From Verrucomicrobiales bacterium (GTDB lineage: Bacteria > Verrucomicrobiota > Verrucomicrobiia > Limisphaerales > JAYPXF01): a stretch of DNA of 64,000 nucleotides. The notes below the pieces were generated by a model, which saw only the letters and a list, made by a program, of their open reading frames with translations, was not told where the DNA came from and made no database searches. Positions 54,801 through 63,700 of this stretch are shown here, in pieces. The position numbers and the translations under genes are program-made. The first letter of the stretch is position 1. Each line of letters starts with the position of its first letter. Location of the stretch: positions 68,683-132,682 of the forward strand of contig PBAL01000022.1 in NCBI GenBank assembly GCA_002715965.1. Reading direction: 5' to 3'.

Positions 54801-55488
54801 CATTGATGTTCTCGGCGCGCAACCGGTCGAGGACGCGATTGATCGAGATGTTCGCGCGGTCCAGTTTGTCGCTGTCAATGAGGACATGAATCTCTTCCTC
54901 AAGTCCGCCACGCACTCGGGCGGCTGCCACACCTGGGATTGGTTCCAAGGCACGTTTGACCTGGTATTCGGCGATGCGGCGCAGACGGCGAGCCGAGGCG
55001 CGCTTGGAATCGACATTATCACCAATCTTCGCAGCAGCACGTCGTGTCTCAGAAAGGCTGAGTTCCATCACCGGATCCAAGGACGGATCGTAGTGAAGCA
55101 ACAGTGGCTTCTCTGCCGTGCGCGGCAGGTAGACCGTGTCCAGTTTTTCCAGCGTGTTTTGAATCGCGTCGTGCATCGGCGTTCCCCAGCCAAATTCGAG
55201 CACGACATCACTCACACCGGCACGGCTCACGCTGCTGATTTCATTCAATCCGGTGACCACCCCCAGCCGTTCTTCGATCGGCCGGCTGATGTCGCTTTCC
55301 ACTTCCTCCGGAGCTGCGCCCGGGTACTCCGTGCGAATGGTAAGCGTCGGATAACTCATCTCCGGCATGAGCGTTACCGGAAGCTGGCCAAGGGAGAAGT
55401 AGCCGAAGACAACCGCGGCCGTGAACACCATCAGAACGGCTACGGGACGGTCGGTGGTGAAGTTAGGTTTTTCCGGTGTGGAGTCCAT
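51805..55488 (-). CDS. RND-family efflux pump with an extra membrane insertion (first pump)
   Basis: From ATG 55488 the protein has 1227 residues, about 180 more than a normal RND pump. The pump core is complete: MPEMSYPTLTIRTEYPGAAPEEVE, MSLGGLAMGIGMLVDSSIVVLESIYR (first half Asp motif), and in the second half FLGMIMLAGIVVNNAIVLVDYANTLR. Between span 6 and span 7 (about residues 515-710), where normal pumps have a short cytoplasmic helix, lies an insertion with at least three extra hydrophobic segments (FRILVPLVILLAIIVAGH, FWAPVFALPLLVGLLK, ILLLLLSPYLILRLPLSF). It follows the adaptor gene and overlaps the four-helix gene. Confidence 0.93.
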   Translation of the reverse strand: MDSTPEKPNFTTDRPVAVLMVFTAAVVFGYFSLGQLPVTLMPEMSYPTLTIRTEYPGAAPEEVESDISRPIEERLGVVTGLNEISSVSRAGVSDVVLEFGWGTPMHDAIQNTLEKLDTVYLPRTAEKPLLLHYDPSLDPVMELSLSETRRAAAKIGDNVDSKRASARRLRRIAEYQVKRALEPIPGVAAARVRGGLEEEIHVLIDSDKLDRANISINRVLDRLRAENINAAGGRIREGNAEYMIRTINEYANLEEISNTVINRDNGRELRLKDLGSVVYGQRDREMLTHTDGSESVQIDIYKEADSNMVKVGEAIKAAVGSLRTPKQSIAGKLFREEGVILKVVADRSVFIDNSIKEVKSTAITGGALAIIVLLIFLRDLRTTSIIALSIPISIFITFAPLNLLDVSLNIMSLGGLAMGIGMLVDSSIVVLESIYRCREEGDSTRSAAIRGTREVRGAVVASTLTSICVFFPMVFVEGLAGQVFSDLGLTVVTSLVASLIVAILFIPMLASRTGFKLKGGAGMAAHPIGGFAGRIRLTTFLFRILVPLVILLAIIVAGHLGYAAWQESRIEFPKPEDKVDYKVAGFAWLKFWAPVFALPLLVGLLKIRFGKKEFVGNSLADTWGSFRDFAHTLKGNKILLLLLSPYLILRLPLSFLLEVIGLNFVWLVRLTAGVFKVLFWTGGLLRRVFVREGNVDPEVERGLYPKILRLALRMPAVMLLLAAACFVLTYTVGRQLQSELLPEVRQSEFTFEVSLPVGTPLDVTVETLGRIENEILAKKEELNIDTLLVMYGFDTANMKRSDEGEHSGKFKVVLNKTENPKETEDAVINQIRAMYETVPDLNIRLTRPVLFSSKKPVVVQINGEELPDLKNFSDEATELLSESPELADVEPTLRSGAPEVQINYDRQQIIRHGLNIQQVANQVRDLVKGNEATRLNRRDRRVPIVVRLSEPDREQVADVGKLTINPGAPTPIPLNAIALMKVGEGPSEIRRIDGKRVALVQANIGGGSLGAAVGEAERILSSEVEWPVYMDFHITGQNQEWERSRGSLLLALGLSLFLVYVIMASQFESLLQPLIIMFTIPMAFVGTVLGLKWLGINLSVVVFLGMIMLAGIVVNNAIVLVDYANTLRARGLELKEAIVKACRVRLRPIIMTTATTVLGLLPMALGLGDGAEIRTPMAVAVISGLITSTFLTLLIIPTIYYLFGLAGEKFFETTEDPTLLTPDEGRA

Positions 55489-55519
55489 GTGTAGGACGGG
55501 CCTCAAAGCGTGGCGGGTC

Positions 55520-55544
55520 GAAACTCCAAGCTCCAGGCTTCAAA
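55520..55544. repeat. Second copy of the CTCCAAGCTCC.GCTTCAA dispersed repeat
   Basis: AACTCCAAGCTCCAGGCTTCAAAC is the inverse counterpart of the repeat at 43396-43428 and lies in the short gap between the adaptor gene and the first RND pump gene. It does not interrupt either gene. Confidence 0.5.
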
Positions 55545-55559
55545 CAGGGTTGCCAAAGA

Positions 55560-56768
55560 TCAGTACAGCACTTTCTTTTTCTTCTTCCTGGGCTTTCCGG
55601 ATTTTGGAGCACTCGCCTTTGCTGCCGCGTTCGTGGCCGCCATTGCGAGCGCATTGGTGCTTGCCGTCGGCTCAGGAATCGTTTTCGGCTGACCGACCTC
55701 GCGAATGGGTTGGTTGTCCTTCAAGCCGATCTGGCCGGCAACGACAACGCGGTCACCAACTTCAAAATTTGATTTTGGTTCGATGTGTTCCTTGTCCGTG
55801 TTCAGTGCTTCGACCAGGAAACGTTTCGCGCGTTTCACGCCATTGGTATCGGTGATTTGTTTGAAAGCGAAGATCTGGTCGTTGTCGTAGACGATGGAGC
55901 GCTTCGGGATAAGGAGGGCGTTGTCTTTGGTCTCCAGCACGAGTTCGACATCGACCCACATGCCGGGCCGCAAAGCGCCAAGTTCACGGATGCCGACGAC
56001 AACTTCGATGGTGCCGGCCCGCGCTTCAACGATGGGTGAAACGCGTTTCACGTAACCATCAAACACCTGATTGTTGTAGGTGCTTGAGATCAGGCGCGCG
56101 GGCATGTCCGGCTTGAGCTTCGGCAGGTATTGCTCGGGGACGTGGATGATCGCAACCGTCGAATCAAGGTTGATAATCTCGAAGATTGGATTTCCCGGAT
56201 GAACAGAATCACCAACTTTCACCGTGCGACTCGTGATCACGCCACCGATGGGGGCACGCACTTCGGTGAAATCGAGATTCCGCTTGGCGTTCTTCGCGCG
56301 GAGATCAGCCTGATCGACGGCGAACTGGGCGTCCTGCATGGCCGATTCACTGATCAGGTCCTGATCGTAAAGAAGCTTTTGCCGGCCCAGTTCAATATTT
56401 GCCTTGGTCAGTTGGCTGGCGGCCTGATCATAGTCGACCTGCTGCCGGTCGTTTTCCAGACGAAGCAGCACCTGGTTCTTCGCAACCTTGTCACCCTTCT
56501 CAACCAGCAGTTCAGTGGCGGGATTGGCCGTCCGCGCCAACACCCGCACCTGTTCCTCGGCAATCAGCGCGGAGGAACGCTCCAACAGCTGTTCGATCTT
56601 GCCACGCTTTGCGGATTCAAGATCGACCAAGACGGGGCGGATTACGGGCTTGGCCGCGAGTTTGGCAATCTCTGCTGCCTCGGCATTCTTTTCCGCATCT
56701 TCGGAATCGCAGCCGCAAAACAGCAATCCACCCAGGAGCAGACAGTTTGGTAGTATTCTAAATCTCAT
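55560..56768 (-). CDS. RND efflux periplasmic adaptor subunit (membrane-fusion protein)
   Basis: The adaptor that couples the RND pump to the outer membrane channel. A start at ATG 56768 gives 402 residues and a compact lipoprotein signal (MRFRILPNCLLLGGLLFCGC) ending in the lipidated Cys; an ATG ten codons earlier (56798) is also possible. Domains in order: barrel-sandwich half (VRVLARTANPATELLVEKGDKVAKNQVLLRLE), alpha-helical hairpin (about 100-150), second half with TEVRAPIGGVITSRTVKVGDSVHPGNPIFEI, beta-barrel and membrane-proximal domains. The C-terminus is Lys-rich (PRKKKKKVLY). First gene of the operon; an outer membrane TolC-type protein is not in the window. Confidence 0.93.
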   Translation of the reverse strand: MRFRILPNCLLLGGLLFCGCDSEDAEKNAEAAEIAKLAAKPVIRPVLVDLESAKRGKIEQLLERSSALIAEEQVRVLARTANPATELLVEKGDKVAKNQVLLRLENDRQQVDYDQAASQLTKANIELGRQKLLYDQDLISESAMQDAQFAVDQADLRAKNAKRNLDFTEVRAPIGGVITSRTVKVGDSVHPGNPIFEIINLDSTVAIIHVPEQYLPKLKPDMPARLISSTYNNQVFDGYVKRVSPIVEARAGTIEVVVGIRELGALRPGMWVDVELVLETKDNALLIPKRSIVYDNDQIFAFKQITDTNGVKRAKRFLVEALNTDKEHIEPKSNFEVGDRVVVAGQIGLKDNQPIREVGQPKTIPEPTASTNALAMAATNAAAKASAPKSGKPRKKKKKVLY

Positions 56769-56806
56769 TCGTTCGTTCAGCGAATTGGTCCGGTTCATTT
56801 ACAGAT

Positions 56807-58027
56807 TCATTTGGTGCGAATGCCCCGATACACGATGGGGAACGCCTTGCCCGCCAGGCCATGCCGGGAGGGCACATGCTGACGCAGGAAAACCTGGCTG
56901 AGCCCTTCGTCAGGCACGATTCGAAAATTGGTACTCGCATAGCCGCCCCACGAATACTCCGTCACGTCACGGGCCGTGTCTCCCGTTCCGATGCGGACTT
57001 GCTTGATGGCGAACCCCAACCCGAACTGAAACTTGCCTGGTACGTCCCGCAACTGGTTGGTGAACATTTCTTCGATCGTCGATTTCTTCAAGATCCGACT
57101 GCCCTTGTATGTTCCACGGTTGGCAAGCATCTGGCAGAAATTCCCATAATCCCGAATCGTTGAGACGAGTCCGCCTCCACCGGAAAGAAAATCAAAACCC
57201 TCGTTGAATTGGCTCGTGGTATTCTTGTCCACGATGCCCAGCTTGCCACCGCGGGTGGTGTGACAGGATGCGAATCGGGCGCGCTTGTCCTTGGGCACGG
57301 AGAATCCAGTGTCTTTCATCTCAAGCGGCTCCAGCACGGATTCCCGCATGTGTTCCGCGAGTGATTTACCCGACCATACTTCAATCAAGCGTCCCAGAAG
57401 ATCGGTGTTGTAACCGTAGGTGAAGCGTTCTCCCGGCTGATGAAGCAGTGGGATTCGCGCCAGTGCCTCGGCAGCTTCTTCAATGGTCATGGAAGGCGGC
57501 CACATTCCGCCGGGACCATGATAGCGCATGCCCTCGCGCTTATGCGCCTCCAAGGAATTGCCGCCGCCGTAGCTATACCCGGCTGTATGACGAAAGACGT
57601 CCCTCACCGAAAGTGGGCGCTTCGGATCTACGAGCTTGGTATTGCCTTTCCCGCCGGCATACACCTTCACGTTCTTGAACGCTGGGATGTATTTGCTGAC
57701 CGGATCATCCAGTTCGAATTTCCCCTCTTCGAACAACTTCATCGCTGCCACCGAGGTAATCGGTTTCGTCATCGAATAAATGCGGACAATCGTATCCTTT
57801 GCAAACGGTTGTTTCGTCTCGATATCGGCGGCCCCGACGGTATCCAGATACGCAACTTTGCCTCGATGAAGCACCAGGTGCGCCGCACCGGCAATCTTTC
57901 CATCGGCGACTGCTTGATGGACGAGCTTTCGGGCTTCTGCCACTGCCTTCGGATCAATGGTGCCTGCAGTTGCCGGCAGGCACAGGACGATCGACAGACA
58001 TTGAACGAAAATTGGATTCAGTTTCAT
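56807..58027 (-). CDS. Exported serine hydrolase of the beta-lactamase class C / EstB family
   Basis: A 406-residue protein with signal peptide (about 1-21). Catalytic elements of the penicillin-binding-protein-like fold are S85-x-x-K88 (YSMTKP), Y204 (FTYGYNTDLLG) and a C-terminal GGYAS motif in place of KTG, typical for esterase-type members such as EstB rather than true beta-lactamases. Conserved HTAGYSYGG and LSGGGGLVSTIRDYGNF are present. It overlaps the sulfatase gene by four bases, the third of a chain of four overlapping genes; it may remove ester groups or act on peptides of a polymer attacked by that sulfatase, which is inference. Confidence 0.88.
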   Translation of the reverse strand: MKLNPIFVQCLSIVLCLPATAGTIDPKAVAEARKLVHQAVADGKIAGAAHLVLHRGKVAYLDTVGAADIETKQPFAKDTIVRIYSMTKPITSVAAMKLFEEGKFELDDPVSKYIPAFKNVKVYAGGKGNTKLVDPKRPLSVRDVFRHTAGYSYGGGNSLEAHKREGMRYHGPGGMWPPSMTIEEAAEALARIPLLHQPGERFTYGYNTDLLGRLIEVWSGKSLAEHMRESVLEPLEMKDTGFSVPKDKRARFASCHTTRGGKLGIVDKNTTSQFNEGFDFLSGGGGLVSTIRDYGNFCQMLANRGTYKGSRILKKSTIEEMFTNQLRDVPGKFQFGLGFAIKQVRIGTGDTARDVTEYSWGGYASTNFRIVPDEGLSQVFLRQHVPSRHGLAGKAFPIVYRGIRTK

Positions 58028-59502
58028 TTGTTCGTTTTCTTGGTCCTACCGCGCGAATGTCTGGCGTTCTTCTTTGGCAACCATTTGCGCAGATCTGTTT
58101 TCACGGACGCTAAATCATGGCGCTTCGCAAGGTTGTGCCATTGATGCGGATCCATGCTCATATCGTAGAGTTCCTCGCCCCCATCAGCATAACGGATGTA
58201 ATGCCAACGCTCGGAACGAACCGCGTGGTTACTACCGTGCCAGTGCGGGGAGTGCGTGATCAACGCCGGATAGGGCCACTTGGCTTCCGGGTTTCGGACC
58301 AGCGGGGCAATGCTGCGGCCTTGCAGTTTGTTGTTCCGGGGCAGTCCGCACAATTCGATAAGGGTGGGATACATGTCAAGGAGACTCACCGGACGCTTGC
58401 AGGTGGTGACGGTTGTGTTCCACGAATTGTCCCGCAGCTTCTCCGGCGCTTGAATGATGAGCGGGGTGCGCGTGGTTTGTTCCCACAACGCTGACTTGGC
58501 GATCTTCTTCTCTCCGATGTCGTAACCGTGATCACCCCAGAGAACGACGATGGTGTTGTCGCGATATTTGCTTTCGGCCAGGGCATCAAGCACATGGCCA
58601 ACACAGGCATCGGCATAGGAATCGGAAGCGAGACAGGCTTGGACGGCTTCCTTCCACTTGCCGCTGTTGCGGATGTGTTTGATATGACGTTCCCCCATGC
58701 GTTTGCCAATGGTCGGTATGTCCGCGAAATCGTCCGGTTTGTGTGGGGGAAGCTTGATGTCTTGGAGTGGGTGAAGATCGAAGTATTTGCGCGGAGCGTA
58801 CCAGGGGAGATGAGGAAGATAGATGCCGCATCCGAGGAAGAAGGGCTTGTCGTGATCGCGTTGGAGAAACTGCGCTGCGCCGTCCGCGGTTTTCCAATCA
58901 GGGTTTGCTTCGTCCGGATAATCGGTCGGTCCCCAATCGATCAAGCGAGCCAGGATGGGATTGGATTCAAACTTGGGCCGCAGTCCGTGCGCGTAGCGGT
59001 ATCGCTTGGGCGGAGGGATCATGCCGGTTCGCGTCGAGTAGACATGATCCCAGGCCTGTGCATCGGAAAACTTGCCGTGGGCTTGGTGGTAGAGCTTTCC
59101 TCCACCCCAGGCGAGATAACCGTGCTTGCGAAAGTATTGCGGGAGCGTCACCCAGTCCTTGTATTGCGGCAGATCGCGAAACCAATAGAGGTTGCCGTAG
59201 ATACCCGTCGTGGACGGTCGCAGTCCCATCATGATGGCGGTTCGCGAGGGACTGCAGAGAGGCGCCGCGCAATGTGCCTGTTCGAAGAGCACGCCTTTGC
59301 GAGCGAGCGCGTCAATGTTGGGCGTCTTCGCCTGAGGATGCCCTCCCAGGCATCCGACCCAGTCGTTCAGATCGTCGACAGCAATGAACAAGACATTGGG
59401 TCTTGAGTTGCTTTCAGCCGGGGCGGCGAGAGTTGCAGTTGAGATTACACAGAGAACGGATATCCATGCGGCAAGACTTCCTTGGGTTGGGCAAGAGTTC
59501 AT
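58024..59502 (-). CDS. Exported type I sulfatase (iduronate-2-sulfatase-like)
   Basis: A 492-residue secreted sulfatase. Signal peptide to about residue 28, then RPNVLFIAVDDLNDW with metal-binding D43 and D44, and the formylglycine motif C83-S-P-S-R87 (PLCSPSRTAIMMGLRPSTTG). Other family elements are GGKLYHQ, GCGIYLPHLPWYAPRKYFDLHPL and VLWGDHGYDIGEKKIAKSALWEQTTRTPLII, all typical of the IDS-like subgroup found in large numbers in Planctomycetes and Verrucomicrobia that degrade sulfated polysaccharides. An anaerobic or FGE-type maturase is needed and is not in the window. Overlaps both neighbours by four bases. Confidence 0.93.
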   Translation of the reverse strand: MNSCPTQGSLAAWISVLCVISTATLAAPAESNSRPNVLFIAVDDLNDWVGCLGGHPQAKTPNIDALARKGVLFEQAHCAAPLCSPSRTAIMMGLRPSTTGIYGNLYWFRDLPQYKDWVTLPQYFRKHGYLAWGGGKLYHQAHGKFSDAQAWDHVYSTRTGMIPPPKRYRYAHGLRPKFESNPILARLIDWGPTDYPDEANPDWKTADGAAQFLQRDHDKPFFLGCGIYLPHLPWYAPRKYFDLHPLQDIKLPPHKPDDFADIPTIGKRMGERHIKHIRNSGKWKEAVQACLASDSYADACVGHVLDALAESKYRDNTIVVLWGDHGYDIGEKKIAKSALWEQTTRTPLIIQAPEKLRDNSWNTTVTTCKRPVSLLDMYPTLIELCGLPRNNKLQGRSIAPLVRNPEAKWPYPALITHSPHWHGSNHAVRSERWHYIRYADGGEELYDMSMDPHQWHNLAKRHDLASVKTDLRKWLPKKNARHSRGRTKKTNK

Positions 59503-60707
59503 GGTTGTTTCTCGGAGGCCATGCCGGCGATTTGCCGATTGAGATTCTCAACGACGACCCCCCGGAATCCTTTGTCGGAAATACTGCTTGCCCATTCAAG
59601 CGCACGTTCCGGGTCACTCCAGACCAAGCCGTGAACGAAGCCATTGATGGCGAAATCTTTTTCGCGACCGACACTCATCCCGTTCAGCACGTCCACAATA
59701 CTCGCTCGATCGGTGCCGTCATCTCCTCCCCCCAGTCTACCAAACGCAGCCGAGATTGCTGTTTCGCGAGGCTGTTGTTCTTCGATTGCGAAGGCCCAGT
59801 CAATCGCATCTGTCGGCGCATCCTTGAACATCCCTTGCTCGATCATCCGCTGAACGGCAGCCGCCTGAACGCCCGGGTCATTGATCTCGTTGACCCAATC
59901 CATCAGCTCGGTCGGGTTGTAGAGTCCAAGAAGACGCTCAGTCATCTCACGCATCATGGCCTGGTTCTTTTGCGGATCATCGCCCGTGAGTGATTCAACA
60001 AGCTGGAGCGCTTCGTTGGCATACTTTTCATGCGCAGCCGCGTCCTCGCCGTTCTCCGGTGCGGGAAGCAGGGAGTCCAACACCTCTCCGGAAACCTCAT
60101 CGAGAAACGATTCCGCGATTTGGTTGCTCTTCTTCAGGTAATCCTGCATCTGCGAATCATCCTTCAGATTGAGCTGGCGAAGCCAATCCATCGCTCCCTG
60201 AGGATCAGACTGTGCCCAGCCTCCGACTGCGAGCGCCGCGTGTCGGTCGGATGACGCGAGGAGCTTTTGCACCAACGACCCACCACCGACTTTTCCGAGT
60301 GTATTGTAAATGCGACGTCTTTCCGCGGATTGGGCGTTCCTCAACGCCTCCAAGTTGGGCGGGACATTCGGAGGGATTGTTGCGAGCAATTCTGAGGATA
60401 CCGACACATCTCCGTTGGCGTGGCGCTTCAGAAATTCTGACCACAACTCATGACGTTGTTTCTGCATCTCTGCGGCAGGGTCGGTCTTTGATTCCGTATC
60501 CGATGTCCTCTTGGCACGCGAAACCGCCCGCGTTGCAATTGCTGCAACGTTGGCTGAACTCACTTCCCTGGTCTTTACCGGCTTGACGGGGTTGGACGCC
60601 TGCTCGCCAATCGGCCTTTCCGGCACAGGGCCCGTTTTGAAAACGGTAACCTTGACCACGACCAACACCGCGATGAGCGGGAGTATGCGAGTGAGGATCA
60701 ATTTCAT
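59499..60707 (-). CDS. Membrane-anchored helical repeat protein with DP-x-x-A-x-x-W motifs
   Basis: A 402-residue protein with an N-terminal anchor (about 6-22) and a Pro/Lys/Glu linker. The rest is built from helical repeats of 35-50 residues whose most regular element is D-P-x-x-A-[MLI]-[DE]-W: DPQGAMDWLRQL, PTELMDWVNEI, PTDAIDWAFAI and DPERALEWASSI. Repeats of this kind are, as I recall, frequent in Verrucomicrobia and function is unknown; they may form a scaffold for protein contacts. It overlaps the sulfatase gene by four bases and follows the large cytochrome gene by three, so all four genes form one unit. Confidence 0.75.
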   Translation of the reverse strand: MKLILTRILPLIAVLVVVKVTVFKTGPVPERPIGEQASNPVKPVKTREVSSANVAAIATRAVSRAKRTSDTESKTDPAAEMQKQRHELWSEFLKRHANGDVSVSSELLATIPPNVPPNLEALRNAQSAERRRIYNTLGKVGGGSLVQKLLASSDRHAALAVGGWAQSDPQGAMDWLRQLNLKDDSQMQDYLKKSNQIAESFLDEVSGEVLDSLLPAPENGEDAAAHEKYANEALQLVESLTGDDPQKNQAMMREMTERLLGLYNPTELMDWVNEINDPGVQAAAVQRMIEQGMFKDAPTDAIDWAFAIEEQQPRETAISAAFGRLGGGDDGTDRASIVDVLNGMSVGREKDFAINGFVHGLVWSDPERALEWASSISDKGFRGVVVENLNRQIAGMASEKQP

Positions 60708-60710
60708 GGG

Positions 60711-63700
60711 TCAGCGCTTCGGACGCCCTTCACCTTCCGCATGTTCAGCCAGGAGCTTGGAAATTTGGGGACGAACCTTGCGAATATGCGCCAGGTCGAA
60801 CTCACGACCCGTCGCCGCTCCGATGGCCTGATAAAAGTCGGCAGTGGCATTGTTCCAATCGGATGACACGATGTCGCGGGCTGTCTGGCGCCGATGATTG
60901 CGTTTGCTCACCGAAGCTCCGCTACGGAGAAGCAATCGGACGATCTCCATGTTTCCGGCAAAGGCGGCAACGTGGAGGGGAGTATTTCCGTCTTCATTTT
61001 CGAAGTTCGGCCTGCCGCCATTTGCGAGCAGATAGCGGAGGATCTCAACCTGGCCGTGATACGCGGCTGTGCTCATCGGGGAGCCGCCTTCTTTGGGCAG
61101 GGCATTGGCCTTTGCGCCGCGAGCGAGCAGCCGCTTGGCTTCATCCAGATCCCCTTCAGAGACCGCTGCTTCCAGGAGCTTCTGAACTTCATCCGCGTTT
61201 TCAGGAGAGTCCGTGACGTGGAACAGAAAGTCGTTGCTGAACAGTCCATCCGGGTTTTGAACCTGGATGAAGTGCAGACCGTAATCGGGAAGCCCTTCCA
61301 GCGTGATGTCGATTTTGTCCTTGCTCGCAATCTTGATGATTCCTGCGGTCTTCCGTCCGTCCACGATGACATTGGCGCCTTCTCGGATATGGCGTCCGCT
61401 GATTCGCATCGTGCGGTTCTTCCCATGAAGTCTTGGGAACTGCTGTTTGCCGCGTTGGGTCTGAATCGGGCCGCGCGTCCAAAGTGCCGGTTGTGGATGA
61501 TCGTAGTCATCGTTCTTGCCGTGCCGTGCGGTAAAGGTGCCAATAAAGTTGCCCTTGGAAGCCAACTTGATGAGTTGCTTGCGAGAATAACTTGTTCCGA
61601 AATCGTCGGAGTAAGCCCCCTTGCTGAAGCTGAGTCTCGCATCTGTCGCTTTGCCTTTCTGAATGAACGCGCCTTCACCACGAAGAATCACGGCACCTTC
61701 GTCTGAGGATATCTCCAGTGCAGCCAGGAGTGCGCTGGTGAGTGCGTCGTCCGCTGTCGATTTGCTCAAGGTCGCCTGCCGGCCGAAGGAGCCGGAGAAA
61801 CCCGTGCTGCCTTCAAGCACCATATTCCAGACCGGATCAAACGCTCTGCGGCCGCTCCAGGAGAGCCGCCAAATGTCGCGCTCGTTGTTCCCGCGGTCGG
61901 CAACGCGTTGGTAAAAGGGGAACTCGATGATGTTGAGGCGGCCCTGGGGAAGAATGAGGAACCGGTCGTAAGCGCCTCGCCAGGTGGGAGCGTCCATGCC
62001 CGTTCCTCGGGTATTCGTGCTCACCCAGAACGGCATGCGATGACAGTTGCCGCAGTGCATGGTGCCCGGGTTGTTCCCGATATCACCGATGATGTTGAAG
62101 AGTTCGAATCCCTTCTCGGCTCGATCGGACAATTCGTTGTCGTATGAACGGCGTTGGGCGGGCGGAAAGGTGACGTTCAGGAGGAACTTGGCCATGTCGT
62201 CGCGTTCCTTTTTCGAGAGCTTGCCGGGTTTGCCTTCGTCGTTCTTCGTCTCGTCACCGACCATGGCCATCGTCGCGGCCAGCCCGCCGTCGATGAGATG
62301 TCGCGTGGCGCTTTCTGGGACATTGATGTCGCAATTCGGATCGACGTGTTTGCGAATGCTGGCGCTGTTGATACCGCCATAGGGATCGCCCGGGATGCCG
62401 TCCCAGTGGTAGGGCTCCGTGTCACGCAAGCCGCGGACCGGCATGGTGGAACGCGGCATGATCTGATTGCCGCCGGTGACGACCGGCGTCTTGAGCACCC
62501 ACAACAGTTGATCCGTGTGGCCGTCCGGATGACAGCTCGCGCAGGAGAACGTGGCGGTCGTCGAAGCGGCCGCTTTGTTGAACGCAATACGCCCGCGCTT
62601 GAAGGCGTGATGGGTCGGATCTTGCAAGGCTACGCTGGCTTCGACCTTCAGATTCTTGGGGTCGGACACGTCGACCAGTGAAATCGTGTTGGCAACCGCA
62701 TTCAGCACCCAGGCCTGGGTCGGCTTGCCGTTTTGGTCGTGCTTCAGGGCGATACCTCGCGGGACTGAATCCACCGCGACGCGATCGAGTATCTTGCCGG
62801 ACTTGGCATCGACCGTGAACAGCTTGTCCGATCCGGCAGCCGTGGCAAAAAGGGTCGAATCGTCTTTGCTGATCTGGATGGCAAAAGGTGTCGCGAGAGC
62901 GTCATCGGGTTTGGGATGATTGGGCGGAAGCGGTTCGAGTTCGATGAACTCCGGTTTGGACGACTTGTCGCCATCGAATTTGATGTGGGTGATCTGGTTG
63001 AGGAATGCCCGGTTCTCCATCTCCTTCAGACCGTGTCCCTTGGTACCGGCGCGACCGTTGACGTCGTTGCGGGCATCGGTTTGGGCGACGAACACATTGC
63101 CCTTCGAATCGACGGCCATTCCGTAAAGCAGCGTGCCGATGGTGTTGACCACCGTGACGAACTTGTCGGTCTTCGTGTCATACACGTAGAGGTCGCGATC
63201 CGGAACGCGGGGGTGTTTTACGATGTCCGTCTTGTGACCGATCGATAGCACGTTGTTGACGCGGATCGAATGTTCCCATGCGTCGAAAGTCACCAGATCA
63301 CCATCAATCTTGTCTTTGGCGCCTCCCGATAGCTGCGTCTTGTTGTTGGACTCGAAGGGAAGGACATAGAGGCGATCTCCGTGAACCGCGATCGCGCGTG
63401 GATCTTGAGCGGATATGAACAAACGCTTTGTGATCTTCCGGCTGGAGACGTCGACCACCGCGATTCGGTTCTCTGACGAAAGCGCGACGTAAGCTTTTTG
63501 ATTGTTCGCAAACGCAATCCCAACCGGCTCATCAAATCGTGTGGCCTTGGTTTCGGGATTGATGTCCTGAACCGTAGCGATCACGTGGAGATAGGTCGGG
63601 CTCTTGGCATCCGAATCAATCACGCTCACGGAATCGGAGACATGATTGGCGACCCAGATTTCCTTCCCATCCGGTCGAACCGCCACACAAACGGGATCAA

